From assembly GCA_030407005.1 (NCBI GenBank), contig JAUDYN010000001.1, forward strand, positions 3,348,001-3,412,000: a stretch of DNA of 64,000 nucleotides, written 5' to 3'. Shown here piece after piece: positions 42,129 to 55,039 of this stretch. The stretch comes from Desarmillaria ectypa. Taxonomy: Eukaryota; Basidiomycota; Agaricomycetes; Agaricales; Physalacriaceae. The notes under the pieces were generated by a model. It was not told where the DNA came from. It did not search any database and was given only the letters and a program-made list of their open reading frames with translations. The translations under genes and the position numbers were made by a program. Every line of letters begins with the position of its first letter. The stretch's first letter is position 1.

Positions 42129-44911
42129 GAGTGTAAAGCAAAGAAAGAGGTATTCACCTCGTGTTCGATCTATATCGGGGGAAACGAATTGAGATATCGA
42201 ATCGTCTGGAAGCGCGGGCTTCTCTTTCTTATACAGTATGTTGCCGGGCTGATGGTGCTCTCCTTGTGATCGAACTGGAATGGCACCCAGCAGTACTATA
42301 AATCTGGTGCGCGAAAGTGACGTGAGGAGACGAGGGTCAGAAGAGACGTGGTTGACTAGAATGAACGCCTGTCTTGCATCTGACTTTTGGGGTGGGAACT
42401 ACACTGAACAACTGAACGTGAGTCATGTGCTGCAATTGACGAGTTGCACAATGAAACCGAAGGACTCTTCCTGCAAATTGATTTCGCTCATTTGAACTTT
42501 ACCAAACACGTCCAAGGGGTTTATCAAGTAAGACTGCTCTTTGGACGGTAACTTCTTCTGCTCATTCACAGCCAAGTCGAGAATCAATGTTTTATGTTTT
42601 GTTCATAGGTATGTCAATCGTACTATGCTCTCAGACTCGACTTACAATGGCATTCTGTCCTCTTTGAGATGCTCTGACCGGACAAGGCTACGATCTCCAG
42701 TTCTGTGTTAACATGCTCAGTGAGTACATGCACATTCGAACACCTCCCCACTAAATTGCATCTTCACCAATGGTCCAAAGTTTGACGCATTCAAAGATAG
42801 TCCTAAATGCCGTAAACGGCCTTGCATTTATAGAGCAAATTCCCAAGTGCCATCACAGTTATGCAGAACAGCAATGTCAGGCGATAGTCGTGTGGACCAC
42901 CGAACTGTGCGCAGACACCCAGATCAAGAAATCATTGTCCAGAAGAATTGCGGTAGTGTACTGAACTTAAAAACAGCCATTCCGAACACATCGCTGGAAG
43001 AGATCCTCTTGAGCCTTCAAATATAGTCTCGCTTTTCCAGAACATCAAGATGATAGATAGAAGCATTCGTTACCCGGCTACAGCGGCCATATGTTCGACA
43101 TGCAGTATCTGCTGTTGTGAAGTAATAAAATACCCATTCCACGAATACCGGACAATATATATTGTAGCAGATACCGCCAACGTGTGACATGCAATACGAA
43201 CGAGAAATTGAAGGAATAGACTGATCGGACTTGATATCTTCAAGTTTTCTTTCCCACGAGCTTAGTGGTCCCCAATACCGTTGCTCTTTGCTCCTTGCCA
43301 TTTGGTTTAGCTGCTAGGTTTCAAACAGTCTTGTTCAAAGGTAAACAAATGCCTCCCGGATTCTCGTGCTTCCGTCGCAATCCCGTGAGCCCAGCAGCAG
43401 CAGCAGCAGCGAATTAGCAAAACAAAAAAAACTGGCCTTTCGGCACTTTTCGGTTTGTACACCGGTAAGTTTAGCTCTGGTTCTTCGGCTACTTCAATGA
43501 TCTCTCCTGCTCTCTTGCGTGTGATCTCACTAGACATCATTGCTCACTTGCGAGTAGCTGCGGGCTGTGTTCAATGAAATGAAGATGCAATCCATACAGG
43601 ACCTGTCTCAAGATACTGACTCAACATTCTATTATAACTATATCACAATCGTGATCCAAAGAACCTGACCGTGCCTTATCTCTGCCAAATCATCTGAAGT
43701 ATCAAGGCAGGGACAGCTAAGTCCGTTAAATCAGATACCGCCGTCTAGAAAAGATCGCCGACACTTAAAAATGCCCAGCATCAACATCTATCGAAGAAAG
43801 CTCTCTTTATCTTTGAGTTTATTCCTTGAACGTACACTGTACGCCATGTCCTCTCCCACAGTCCACTTTTCTCCGATACCAGACTTCTTCCTGTTCTCTT
43901 GTATCGAGATTTTAGCAGCCTTCTTCACCATGGCTCCTTGGGGTAAGGCGAACATGCCTGCTGTGATCTTCGTTGCTTGATACAAAGATAGGAATATCCT
44001 GCCTGCAAATGTCGGTGTTCCCTTTACACAGGCCACGATCGACTCATAGAGATCTGCTGCTCAGTTTTCTGTACTTCTTCAAACACGTTTCCACACAGAA
44101 CCAATGAACTCACATGAACGATCGCATTTAGTACACAGAACGATAGGTGCTACATCAATGTTTGGTGGAGAATTTCATTATTAAGTGCACCAAACTGACT
44201 CACAATCCTCCCGTACTAGGTTATCTGGCTCTGGTCACGTATTTCGCCGTCATAAGGCTGTTGCAATATTTTTTGATGTCTGTGAATAGGTTCATGGATA
44301 CAGCGCACCAAGACCTTGTCGTTTCCGGAGGTAAACTTGAACGGTAATGTTGCATCCGGCGTTCTGACTGAGTGCGTCTCTAGTATATATAGCGATACGC
44401 GACAGTACAACAGCGAGTACAGATCATATTAGCTGGTACGTCCCTTCAGCTCAGGGATTCAGATTGTGCGCTAAGGCGTCCTGGCTCGAAAGGGAGTATT
44501 TGGTCGGTGTTCCATCACTATGAGTGGCTTTAATCTCTGATTTGCCTCAGATTCAAATCTTTTTCACGATCAGAGAATCATCTTGATCCATCGTATATCT
44601 TGCATACTCGCATACTCGTTGTCTTTCAGATTCTGGTCACCGCACTTGCCCAAGGATTTCTTACCTATCAAATTTGGATATGTAAGACTCTGCTGCTTCA
44701 CTGGGAGTGATGAGCTTTGATATTACCTCAGTCAGTAATAAAAACAAGCTTATCGTTTTCTTTCCCATAAGTACTTCCTTTTTTTCCCTTCCACTCGATG
44801 GGCTTAATCCTCAAGTAATGGCACTCACAGGTACCAACCATCCTATTCCAACTTGGTGAGCGGCGATGGCATTTGTATCAACGTATCTCAAAGAACTTAC
44901 GCTATCTAGTC
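42129..44911. other. 2.8 kb without a supported gene
   Basis: Island-like composition. A possible small minus-strand gene starts at 43540 (MMSSEITRKRAGEIIEVAEE, followed by a possible GTGTAC donor); nothing is recognised. The plus-strand frames 42770-42964 and 43771-43980 show no known motif. Contains the CAG run at 43392. CpG density declines towards 44,900. No tRNA or rRNA signal was seen. Confidence 0.4.
43392..43410. repeat. CAG trinucleotide run
   Basis: Six CAG units plus one base, 19 bp. On the minus strand it could encode a short Cys or Leu run, depending on frame. Confidence 0.8.
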
Positions 44912-45128
44912 TGTTGGGATTTTGCTGGAAAGTTCTAGAAGGAGCAATCCGGCATCATGCCGAGAGTCGATGAGTCAGCAAGAGAGTCATAGAAAGTTGT
45001 AGTACATTCTAGATTCTAGTGCGAAGTAGTATAAATATGAGCTCTGTAGGAGCCATAGAATAACAAGTTCTTTACATCTGGCTTTACCAGCCTGGAGTCT
45101 ACCCTGCACAACACCCAGGATTCCAACA
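44912..45128 (+). repeat. Probable LTR of another family (217 bp, solo or 5' LTR)
   Basis: Ends TGTTGGG...CCAACA, contains a TATAAATA box (about 45,031), and is followed by TGGAACCCTGATCC, which could be a tRNA-type primer site. CpG is still present. No second copy and no clear target-site duplication (TAGTC against ATGTG). Strand is inferred from the TATA box. Confidence 0.5.
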
Positions 45129-46279
45129 ATGTGGAACCCTGATCCTAAAGCTTCAGTGTAGTTTTCATGGTTCCAAGTGAACCTCTAGGACTATTTTCAC
45201 TTAATACCTGATCAACAATATCATGACAGCCTTCAAGCTACAGATAAACTGCAATTTACAAGATCCTGAATTTCAGAGTCAACAATTGTCATGAGCTCTT
45301 ATATCTGTCCAGGGCATCATCATCACATATTTTATTGATGGCACTGTTGTAGATCTGTTTATTGTGGTCATGATGTTCCTATTCCTCTGGTGAAGGTACT
45401 TTAGTATTGGCAACACAATTAAGAAGTATATCATTTGATCCCTCTTTTCTTTCTATTCCCATCTAATCACTATTCCAAGGATGTGTTCTATGATCCATTG
45501 ACTCATCCTCTTCTCTATCCACATGGATACCTGGCCAGTTGTTATAGCTATCATTACTTTGGTCATGCTGGCTCTTTCAGAGATATAAATCAAGTAAAAG
45601 AGCTTATAGAGAATAAGAGTCTCTTTCATCCATTCCCAAAACAGATGATGGGACAAATGGAATCAAGGAAAAGCCCACCACACCTCTTCATAGCACTACT
45701 GATAAGAGTCAACAAAGAATAATATTTCTGCAGGTGGTTTTCCATCACACAGACCAACAATGTGAGCTGAAAAATTACTATAGATATCTATCACAGACTG
45801 TTATTAGCATTGATTGACAGGTGATATGACCAATTTCCAATGTGCACCAGCATTAGTCTATCAGTTATCCTTCTGTAGGTATGTATTCTGAGAGATGGCA
45901 GGCTACACACAATAGGTGATCAGCATGAGTAGCCATGTTTATATGCAATAACACAGATGTAAGCAACTGCTTTAAATAATGATGTGATTTAGAAATTGAA
46001 GCAAAGGAACATGCACATGACAGCATGATAGGACAATTTGAGGCAGAGTTGATACTTAGAAAATGCATGACATCATTCAGAGTGACTGTGAAAGCCCTCA
46101 AATAGAAGGCTGGCACTCATACTGCACCTTCCTTACCATGCAGCAGCTTGACATGACCACCATTGGCCTAATTGGAAGTGCTCTTATAATCTAAATGGGA
46201 TGGGAGTTGGAGAAGGTGACCCATGATGTTATTTAAAGAGATAGAACTATCAAAGGTAGATACATACAGGATAGGTTTC
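45129..46279. other. Decayed unknown sequence
   Basis: CpG-poor. The plus strand has a hydrophobic stretch (VVDLFIVVMMFLFLW, about 45,345-45,390) and an open frame 45435-45722 (start MIPLFFLFPSNHYSKDVFYD) with no known motif. The hydrophobic-leader-then-frame layout resembles the gag start of the gypsy elements, so it may be part of an element led by the LTR at 44912. Too decayed to assign. Confidence 0.3.
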
Positions 46280-46577
46280 TGTTGTAAAAGAGTGTGAAAT
46301 AGAGGTTATGAGTGCAGTGGTAAACTATGAGACTTGGCTGTATGAGAGAGGTAGGAGAGAATATTAATCTATATTATTGGTGGGCTGGTCTGCTTAGTAT
46401 ATATACTACAAGGTGGGTACTTCTAGAATATACTATTATCTACTGGTGTCCATGTCTGACTCATTGCTGAGTGAGCAGACAGATGATCAAGTCAAGGAGA
46501 AGGTGCATGAAGGTTCACATGCTTCAATGTTGCTCTGATTGCCAGATTGCCATATGCAGCTGAGTGCATCTTTAACA
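46280..46577 (-). repeat. Ty1/copia element, probable 3' LTR
   Basis: On the minus strand a purine-rich tract (TTGAGGGAGAG) follows the RNase H stop, and then TGTTAAAGATGC begins. The other end is taken at TGTTGTAAAAG (46280). About 298 bp. The inner border is well supported; the outer border is a guess from the inverted ends. Confidence 0.45.
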
Positions 46578-47096
46578 CTCTCCCTCAAGATGGCAATAGG
46601 CCTAATTCATGAACAAACTTCTTGTGCTTGGACCTTGATAATGCTTTCATAAAAATGTTGGCAACCATTTCATTGGTGGAGCAATATAATAGTTTGATAA
46701 CTCCAGATTCTACTTTTTTGTGGATAAAATGATTCTGCACATCAGAGTGCTTTGACTGCATGTGATATTGTGGATCTCTAGTGATGGTGATTGCAGATTG
46801 ATTGTCCTCAAATAACAAAGTAGGTTCTTCTTGGATATATAGCCTAAGACTGACTTTTGGTCATCTGGGTTGGATGCATAATCTATGTCAGTGTATCCAG
46901 TGCTGAGAACCTCATGTTCTTTATTGGCTCAAAAGGTGAGCTTTAAGTCCTTTGTTCCAAATAGATACCCAAACACTCACTTTACAGCTGACCAGTGTTC
47001 AAGACTTGGGTTGTTTGAGAACTGACTTAACAACTATATGGCATATGCAATGTTGGGCTGTATGCAAATCACAGCATACATTAATGAGCCAATAGC
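46578..47096 (-). pseudogene. Ty1/copia RNase H and end of RT
   Basis: 46585-46818 reads LFEDNQSAITITRDPQYH, KHSDVQNHFIHKKVESGVIK and MVANIFMKALSRSKHKKF: the C-terminal RNase H of copia polyproteins. Upstream to 47096 the RT tail reads YQSAIGSLMYAV and PNIAYAI. It is interrupted at 47096 by E5 and resumes at 55463. Host of three nested gypsy insertions. Confidence 0.88.
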
Positions 47097-47513
47097 TGTT
47101 ACAATTTTTCCATTATCTTATCTTATCCAAGTCATATCCATAACTCATTCATCTAATCAACCATTGTCTCCACTTTGTATCGACCTACTCACTGACCATT
47201 ACCCTAGTTCTCACCCACTGTCACCCCAAATCCTTTGTATTGGACCATGATCCTTCTGGATCCATCCTCCTTTGACACCATTCAAGCATGGACTGTACCA
47301 TTTCATCTAAATATAATGCCGCACTTACAGTATATAAGTAGAGTAAACCTCACTGTTGTACTCTATCTTTTGACTAAATTACAATCATATACCTCTTACT
47401 CACATACACTAAAAACCAGGCTAAATTCTCTAACTGGGTGATTGTTCAAATGTGTAACAGCCCAAAGAGAACAGCTTACATTCTAAGTCATGTGCTTAAG
47501 ATAGTCTGTAACA
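47097..47513 (+). repeat. E5 5' LTR (417 bp)
   Basis: TGTTACAATT...TGTAACA. TATATAAG at 47331-47338 and self-primer source at 47365-47377. Aligns end to end with 55040-55457 with scattered transitions. Confidence 0.95.
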
Positions 47514-47526
47514 TTAGTTGAAAGAT
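47514..47526 (+). other. E5 primer-binding site, self-complementary type
   Basis: TTAGTTGAAAGAT directly after the LTR. Its complement ATCTTTCAACTAA matches LTR 47365-47377 (ATCTTTTGACTAA) except for an adjacent CA/TG pair, explained by opposite-strand deamination of one ancestral CG. The source starts 34 nt after the TATA box. Confidence 0.75.
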
Positions 47527-47572
47527 TCTCCACTGCTTCTCCCAATGCTAGCCATAAAAGAAGCATTTCTTT

Positions 47573-50181
47573 ATGACCAATAAGAAAAACCAACAGAATC
47601 AAAGAACCATCTCTCTCAGTGTCACAATTAGTGGCACTATACTTCTTACCTTCTTTACTGTCCTTGTGGTATTACTATATGAGGAAGAAATCTGAACCCT
47701 TCTTAGACAAAGGAGGATCTGACGACTCCAGCTCCCACCCTGACCATCACAACACTCCAAAAATATCCTTCCCTGAGAGCTACCCTCCACCAGACTGGGA
47801 GAATGAGAGGCAATACCACTTGTCCATTCCAGGGCATGCTTTACCATTGCCTCCTCCTCTGAGGGGACAACCGATGACAAGAGGCCCCTGACCCCAGGGC
47901 CCTCCAATGCCCATGCACACAATGCAAGAGCAGTTCTACTCTAGTACCAGATGAAATAACTCACCTCCTCCCCGGCCCAGGAATATGTGTGGCATGTTCA
48001 TGTTTGAGCTGAGATTGAGGACACCCCCCCCCTCCTTACCCCAGCCCTTCTCATCCCCATCCTTCACCCATATAACTGGCGAATACCTCCCTACTCCCAT
48101 TTCCCCTCCTCTGATAGGTCCTATGATGGACCCTGATATCCTGACAATCCTGGCATAAATCAAAACCACCCCTATAGGCCTTGGGCCTGTGAAAACAATT
48201 GGCCCCAAGGAGAGACCAATTCCACATCCTCTCTCCCTATCATTGAGCTCTCTAACGAGTCCAATAGGGAGCTCGACACTCCAACCTCATCTGCTCCCAC
48301 TGCCTCTGATGACCCATTCAATGCAAATAGGGCAGACTACACATGGCCTGATCTCTCTGAGGTCGATTGAAGGCTATTCGGTCCCTTCAGGGCCACTGCC
48401 TGGGAGATTCAATGATGGGACATCGAATCAAGAAGCCTCTGGGATGAATCCAGACCCAACATGGATGAGTGGTTGGCACTCAACTGAGGGGATCCCATAT
48501 AGGGTCCCAACCCAAATGCCATAATCTGTGCCCAGATACATGCCAACCAGGAGCACAATATATTTTGTCTCTCTGCTGGGAATATATTATCAGGGCTTCA
48601 AGCCTGAGATGAGGATGAGCAGAGGAAGCTGAAATGCTCCCTATGACAATTATGGTGATTGGAGGTTGTAAGAGAGGAGTAGATGGGGCCAAGTGCCTGA
48701 ATACAATATATTTACCTATAATACAGGTTATTATGGTGGGCTGGGATACCACCAGCCCCAATATGAAACAATTCTGGATTACTCTCTGGATACCCTGGTC
48801 ACAAGACCAAAACCCCTGCCTAACTCACCACCACATAGTCGGGCACAACAACAAGGCTACCACTCTTACTAGGGTGGCAGTCTTCTCTTCACAGGCACAG
48901 GAGAAGACATGGAAGCTGAAACTGCCCCTGCAGGAACTGCCACTGCAGAGGTGTTGAGAATCCCAGCAATAGCAGAAGAAATTTGGCAACAGATGAAAAC
49001 TGCATTGGCTGAGAAGGAGAAATGTGCGAAGAGTTGGAAAAGGAGGAATCTGCAAAAAGGATGATGATAGATTACCTCTGCGACCAAGAAAAGGGGAAGG
49101 AGCCAGACAGGGGAAGACCCTCAGAACTGCCAGGAGGCTATCCAGGGCCAAGGCCAGATTGATGCTCGATCCCAAGACTGCTCCCTAGTAAGGGACCCCC
49201 CAACCTAATCCCCAATCCAGTTGGGAATGCTGCTGCTGATGCCTCATATCTGGGCATCAAACCCACTCTCGTCAAGATCCCCTCTCTGTTCAAAGGGGAC
49301 CACGATGACATTGAATGCTTTATAGGTGATTGCATCACCTACTTCATAGTGTTCTGACACTACTTCCAGGTATTGTCACACCTAGTATTATTCATGACTT
49401 TTCATTTTGAGGGAGCCACCAAGGACTGATGGGTCTACAAAAGACCCGAATTCTAGGTCAGAGACTCCTATGATAGAACCGCCACCCACTTCCACTACTC
49501 TGACTGGACAGACTTCATTGATATGGTCTTGCATCAATTCAGAGACTCTGTGATCAAGGAAGTTCATGAAAAGTGGATATTCAACCTCCAAATGAGAGCA
49601 CAGCCTGCCTTCCACTACTTCCAGAAACTGGAAGAAGAGGCCAAATTAGCAGGCCAATAAACTGATGAAGCAGAGTGTGGTGCCATGGTGAAGGTGGTTA
49701 GATTAGGAGTACCTTCCTCCTATACTACCTTCATCTTGAATATGGGTGTCAATATTCTGCACTTGTACCCAGAATGGAAGGAGCATATCCTCCAGATATA
49801 AAGGAATGCCAATGAAAATGGGTCTTTGACCAGATCACTAGCATACCCCAGGATGGGCAGAAGAAGGATTCCCATCCTCAACCCCAACAGCACCCCAGCA
49901 GCAAAGCTGCCACTGGGGCAACAAGTTCCTCAGCCCTAAAGCTGAGTGCTAATATGGGGACCAGTTAGGATGCTGGAACTGGCAGATGGATGACATACAG
50001 AGAGGCAGGGAAGCTTATGAACATTAATCGGTGAAGGGCTAAGGGCAGATGCTTCAGGTGTGACAAGAAGGGTCACCTGAGCAAGGATTGCCTCAAGAGA
50101 AAAGAGATGAAGGACATTCAGTCAGTAGGGCCCACTAATGAAGTGGTACCACCTATGACCAAGATTAAAGAAGTAAAATAG
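47573..50181 (+). pseudogene. E5 gag with hydrophobic N terminus (broken)
   Basis: Starts MTNKKNQQNQRTISLSV, then a hydrophobic segment (GTILLTFFTVLVVLLY) and EEEI with a TGA. The Pro/Ser-rich region (47,700-48,600) follows, then the capsid-like domain (SLFKGDHDDIECFIGDCITY at about 49,285-49,345) and a zinc knuckle CFRCDKKGHLSKDC (50,050-50,091). It ends in tandem TAG codons at 50179-50184. The start and end are in different phases, so at least one indel lies between. Gag would form the particle and bind RNA. Confidence 0.85.
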
Positions 50182-53100
50182 TAGGTCAACAAGGGTTTGA
50201 TTCCTCTTGCTCGACCCAATCTCACAAAGGTGAGTCTTTGGTTTCTGCAGGTTGGACTGACTATTATAAACATAGACAATTACCCACAAAAACAAATATA
50301 TCTATCATGACTTCACAGATCCCAAAGCTGAAGACCCCTCAAGAATCGAAAATAAACAGGTACATCATCCTTCTGAAAGAAGCTGACACAAAGATCTATG
50401 GTGAATCCTGAACCCTCAATAAGGTGCAGGATTTGCCAGACAGTGCTGGCACTGCCATGAAGTTCACCGAGCCTGCACAGTGGAACTCACCAGATACATG
50501 GGTAAAACTGCAGATGGAGACTAGTAGGCAAGATGCTCTCAGGCCTCTCAGAAGTCCAAAAGTCTCAGTGCTCCTGACAAGTCCACCAACCTTGCTAGGG
50601 TCAGTGGGGGACTAGGATAGAGCCTCTCACCAAGGCCAGGATCGGGGCCACATGCTATCTGAACTGGTGGGAGAACAGCCAGTAGTGGAGCTGCAGGCAA
50701 TGCTGATGAGATTCACCCTAGATGTGAAAGCCTAGTACTCTGCCAGAACTGATAGTAGAAGCAGAACCTCAGAAGCCTCAAGCCAAGTTCAATCCCCTCT
50801 CAGGATTGTTTGGATTCCAAAAGCAACCCAAGCCAAAGAACAGAAGGAAGCCACTAGTGCCCAGGTAGTAAAGAGGGGGCGCTCTAGCAGAATCACCACC
50901 ATCATCAAAATATCTGATGAAGAAGACAACACTGCCTTTAGATGGTGGCAAGCAAACCAGTCCAAAGCCAGTATCCTGACACTCAAAGTCTTGCCTAATC
51001 AGGAAGCACCAAAACCTGAAATCCTGCCTAACAAGGGGGTACCGACACTCAAAGACCTGCCAGACATGGAGGCACATGATCACATATGGTACAGACCATT
51101 TGGAATCAACTGGACTTTGTGTGCTATTCACAGTTCCAAGAACTTGATGGTCACCAAAGCCATTCTCTCCATCTGGGTTCATCCTAAATGACTTGGAGAG
51201 ATAACCAATGAACTCATTCAGAGTTTGAACACTGAAGAGAGTCTTGCACATGAGCAACTCTATGAACTTCATGAACCAATCTAGTATATCTGTGGAACCA
51301 AGAGCTCAGGATGAGACTTCTTGGTGGATATCCAGCTCTCTCCTTGTATGGGAAAGAAAACATTGACAACCAGAGCATTGTTGGATAGTGGATGCACAGG
51401 CAGCTCTATCAACTGAACCTATGTCCAACAACATCAGTTGAATACCTAAAAAGCTGCCTCTCCCATACCCATATACAACATAGATGGAACTTGTAACAAG
51501 GTGGGCAACATAACAGAATTTGTGAAACTCCAAATGACTATCAGAAATCATGTTGAATGAATTGACCTTGCAGTCACAGACTTAGGCTCCAAGACAGTGT
51601 ATTTGGGCCATGATTGGCTTAAATGCCACAACCCTCTCGTAAACTGGAAATCGGGAACTATGACATTTGGACAATGTTATTGCATAAAAAACCATTTTAC
51701 ACTTTCTGACTCTGATGAAGAAGACAGATGGGACAAAGAGTTAGAAGAAGGGGAAACCATTCTAGTGGTAAATATGCAAGAAGAAATCATCCTTTGAGCA
51801 GTACACCATGCAAATGAACTAGCAACAGCCACAAATGCAGAAAAACTGAAACAAACCTTTGAGGAGCTCATGCCTCTTCAGTATCAAAGCTTTAGAGATT
51901 TGTTCTCTAAAGAAAGCTTTGATGATCTACCTGAATGAAGACCTTGGGACCATGCCATTGAGCTGATTCCCAATGCGAAATCCACACTAGACTGTAAAGT
52001 CTATCCACTCAACTGAAACAAGCAAGAACAACTCGACAAGTTTTTAGACAAAAATCTCGATTCAGAGAGGATCTAACCATCCAAATCCCCTTTTGCCTTC
52101 CCATTCTTCTTTGTTAAGAAAAAAGATGGCTCTCTACACCTGGTTCAAGATTACTGAAAATTGAATGAAATAACAATAAAGAATCAATATCTCCTTCCCT
52201 TAATCTTCAAACTCATCGACAAACTATGAGGAGCAAAGTACTTCTCCAAGTTAGATGTCCAGTGGGACTATAACAATGTGCGAATCTGAGACAGGGACAA
52301 AGAAAAGGCAGTGTTCAGAACTAACTGAGGACTCTTTGAATCTATGGTCATGTTTTTCAGCCTTACCAACTCACCAGCCACATTCCAGTGGATGATGAAT
52401 GACATCTTCAAAGATTTAATCACTGGAGAAAAGGTCACTATTTACCTTGACAACATTCTCATATTCACCAAATCTCTGTCAGAACACCATATCATTGTCT
52501 GACAAGTGTTATAATGACTTCAAGAAAATAAACTATTTCTCAAGGCAGAGAAGTGTGAATTCGAGGTACTAGAGACAGAGTACCTTGGAGTCATCATTAG
52601 CAAAGATGTGATCTGCATGGATCCAGTCAAGATTGCAGGAATAGCAGAGTGGCCAACTCCAATGAAAAAGAAGGAACTCCAATCCTTCTTAGGCTTCATG
52701 AATTTCTATCACAAATTCATTTATGACTACTCCAAAGTCATATGACCTCTTACCCACTTAACCAGCAAAGTTGACTGGATGTGGGGATCAGAACAGGAAC
52801 AAGCATTCAGCCAACTCAAAAAGCTGATGATCACTAATGTTGTCCTAATGATTCCCTCAGACAATGGGAAATTTCAAGTAGAAGCTAATGCTAGTGATGG
52901 AGCTATCAGTGCCATTCTCAGTCAAGAACAAAACAGTAAATGGAGACCTGTTGCCTTCATGTCAAAAGCATTGATGGTCACTGAACACAACTACAAGATA
53001 TATGACAAAGAGTTGTTGGCCATCATGCTGGCACTAGAAGAATGGTGTCATTATCTTATGGGCACAAAGGAAACTATTGAAATCTGGACCAATCATCAAA

Positions 53101-55007
53101 ACCTCCAGTATTTCCAAAAACCCCAAAAGCTGAATTGCCAACAAGCCCAATGGGTCACAGAATTAGCTGAATATCACTTTATTCTTCAACATAAAGCTGG
53201 AATCACTAACAAAAAGGCAGACCTTCTCAGTCCATGAGACAACCATGATCAAGGAAAGGAAGACAATCAAGACATAGTTATCCTTTCCCCAGAACACTTC
53301 CAGTCATTAATACTGCCCACCACTGAAGAACAAATCACACATATAAGAGATGCCATCCAACAAAATATTCAATGGGATCAAGGAATCAAAAAATCCCTCA
53401 ACCATGAATGAGGAATCACTCAGGAAAATGAAATTCTATGGTATGACGGATGAGTCTATGTTTCTCAAGATCCCTCCCTTTGCAGAAATATCATCACCCA
53501 ATACCATGATCATATTACTGCTGGGCATTCAGGAATCACAAAAACCAAGGAACTTATTCTTTACAAATACTGGTGGCTGAAGATGAAAAGAGACATTGAA
53601 TCCTATATTAAGGGATGTGAAACATGTCAAAGGATGAAGAGCAACATGCAGGCCAAGGCTGCTCCTCTTCATCCCAATGCCATTCCTGATACCCCATGGA
53701 CTCATATTTCCATTGATATGATCACCAGCCTCCCAGAATCAGAAGGCTTTGATGTCTTACTCATCATAGTAGACTGGTTCTCCAAAACCATAATTCTCAT
53801 TCTATGCAATGAAGAATTATCCACTGAAGGATGGGCTCTAATGCTCCACAACCATGTATATACAAAACATGGAATGCCTCAAGTGGTTATTTCAGACCGA
53901 GGACCACAATTTGTATCAGCATTTATGAAGGAACTCTACAGAATGTTGAATATCACTCAAAACACGTCAACCATGTATCATCCCCAAACAGATGGACAGA
54001 CAGAGAGAGTCAACTAGGAGGTTGAAAAATACCTTCGGATCTTTGTTAACCATCAACAGATGGACTGGGTAACATGGTTGCCACTGGCAGAATTTGCTCA
54101 CAATAACCGAACCCACTCAGCCACAGGCAAAAGTCCTTTCATGACCCTATATGGATGAAATCCCTGACTCATCCCTGAGTCAATCCAAAAAACCAGCTTC
54201 ACTAATCCTGCAGCCATTGACTTCACCGAAACGATGGCCAAGGTCCATAAGGAAGTCCATGACACCTTAGAGAAGGCAGCAGCACAAATGAAAGTGCCAT
54301 ACAATAAAAAGAAACAGTCACCACAGGAATACCAAGTCAGTGATAAGGTCTGGCTCGATACTGCCAACCTTCATCTATCATGACCAAAGAAAAAACTGGA
54401 TGATAAATGAACAGGACCATTCAAGATCGTCAAAAAAGCAGGAGCAGCAGCATACAAGCTAAAACTGCTACCCCATTGGAAAATACATCCCCAATTCAAT
54501 GAAAAACTGTTGATCTTCTATATTGCGCCCTCATTTCCAAACCAGCAACAACTGCCACCTCCTTCTCCAGACCTTGTCGACAGTCAGGAGGAATATGAAA
54601 TCGAAGAAGTATTGGATTCATGCACAAGGAAAGTGTGCTCCAAAAAGAGACAACCATTCAAAGAAGTCATGGACTATCTAGTCAAATGAAAGGGATGGAC
54701 AAGAGACCACAATTCTTGGGTCAGAGAAACTGAGATGATGAATGCTATGGAAGCGATCAAAGAGTACCAGGCCAGCATAAACTATGCCGTATATACTCCA
54801 AAAATCATAACCAAAAACAAAGTAGTGATCAAAATCCTGGACCATGAATACTTGGAAAACAGCAACATAGCATATCTTGCTGAACAAAAAGATGGATACA
54901 CCAAATGGATAGTCAATCCAGACAAAGACTTATGGAAAAAACTGACTGACCAGTACTGGACCAGTCAAATTGAAACACAATTTGACACTCCCGAAAAAGA
55001 GCCTTAG
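50169..55007 (+). pseudogene. E5 pol: protease, RT, RNase H, integrase, chromodomain in one 1613-codon frame
   Basis: One phase from just before the gag stop to TAG at 55005-55007, with nonsense codons only (many TGA at former CGA, e.g. LPE-stop-RPWDHAI). Linker with QDLPDSAG (50,430). Protease LLDSGCTGSSIN (about 51,380). RT with YLDNILIF (52,450) and FLGFMNFY. RNase H 52779-53237, where the first acidic residue is Asn (ANASDGA). Integrase SYIKGCETCQRMKS, IDMITSLP, ISDRGPQFVSAF, with the Glu region just after a stop (54,015). Chromodomain EYEIEEVLDS and YLVK-stop-KGW (54,595-54,770), then a second chromodomain-like module VVIKILDHEY, IAYLAEQKDGYTKWI, LTDQYW (54,825-54,965). Confidence 0.93.
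50184..50216 (+). promoter_or_regulatory. E5 gag/pol junction hairpin
   Basis: GGTC pairs with GACC and CAAG with CTTG around an internal loop and an 8-nt loop region; 33 nt as in E1, E2 and E4. The gag UAG and the A AAA run precede it. The -1 frame opens only at 50169, after a TAA. Confidence 0.55.
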
Positions 55008-55026
55008 CAGTCAGGATGACTGCTTT

Positions 55027-55039
55027 AACAAGGGGGTAA
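55027..55039 (+). other. E5 polypurine tract
   Basis: AACAAGGGGGTAA immediately before the 3' LTR; plus-strand primer. Confidence 0.88.

Noticed and set aside
50227..50256. Splice-like GTRAGT ... TTCTGCAG pair shortly after the gag/pol hairpin in E1, E4 and E5 (and GTGTGT in E2)
   Set aside because: Only about 21 nt apart, too short for a spliceosomal intron. The frame is open through it, and splicing would not be needed to join gag and pol.
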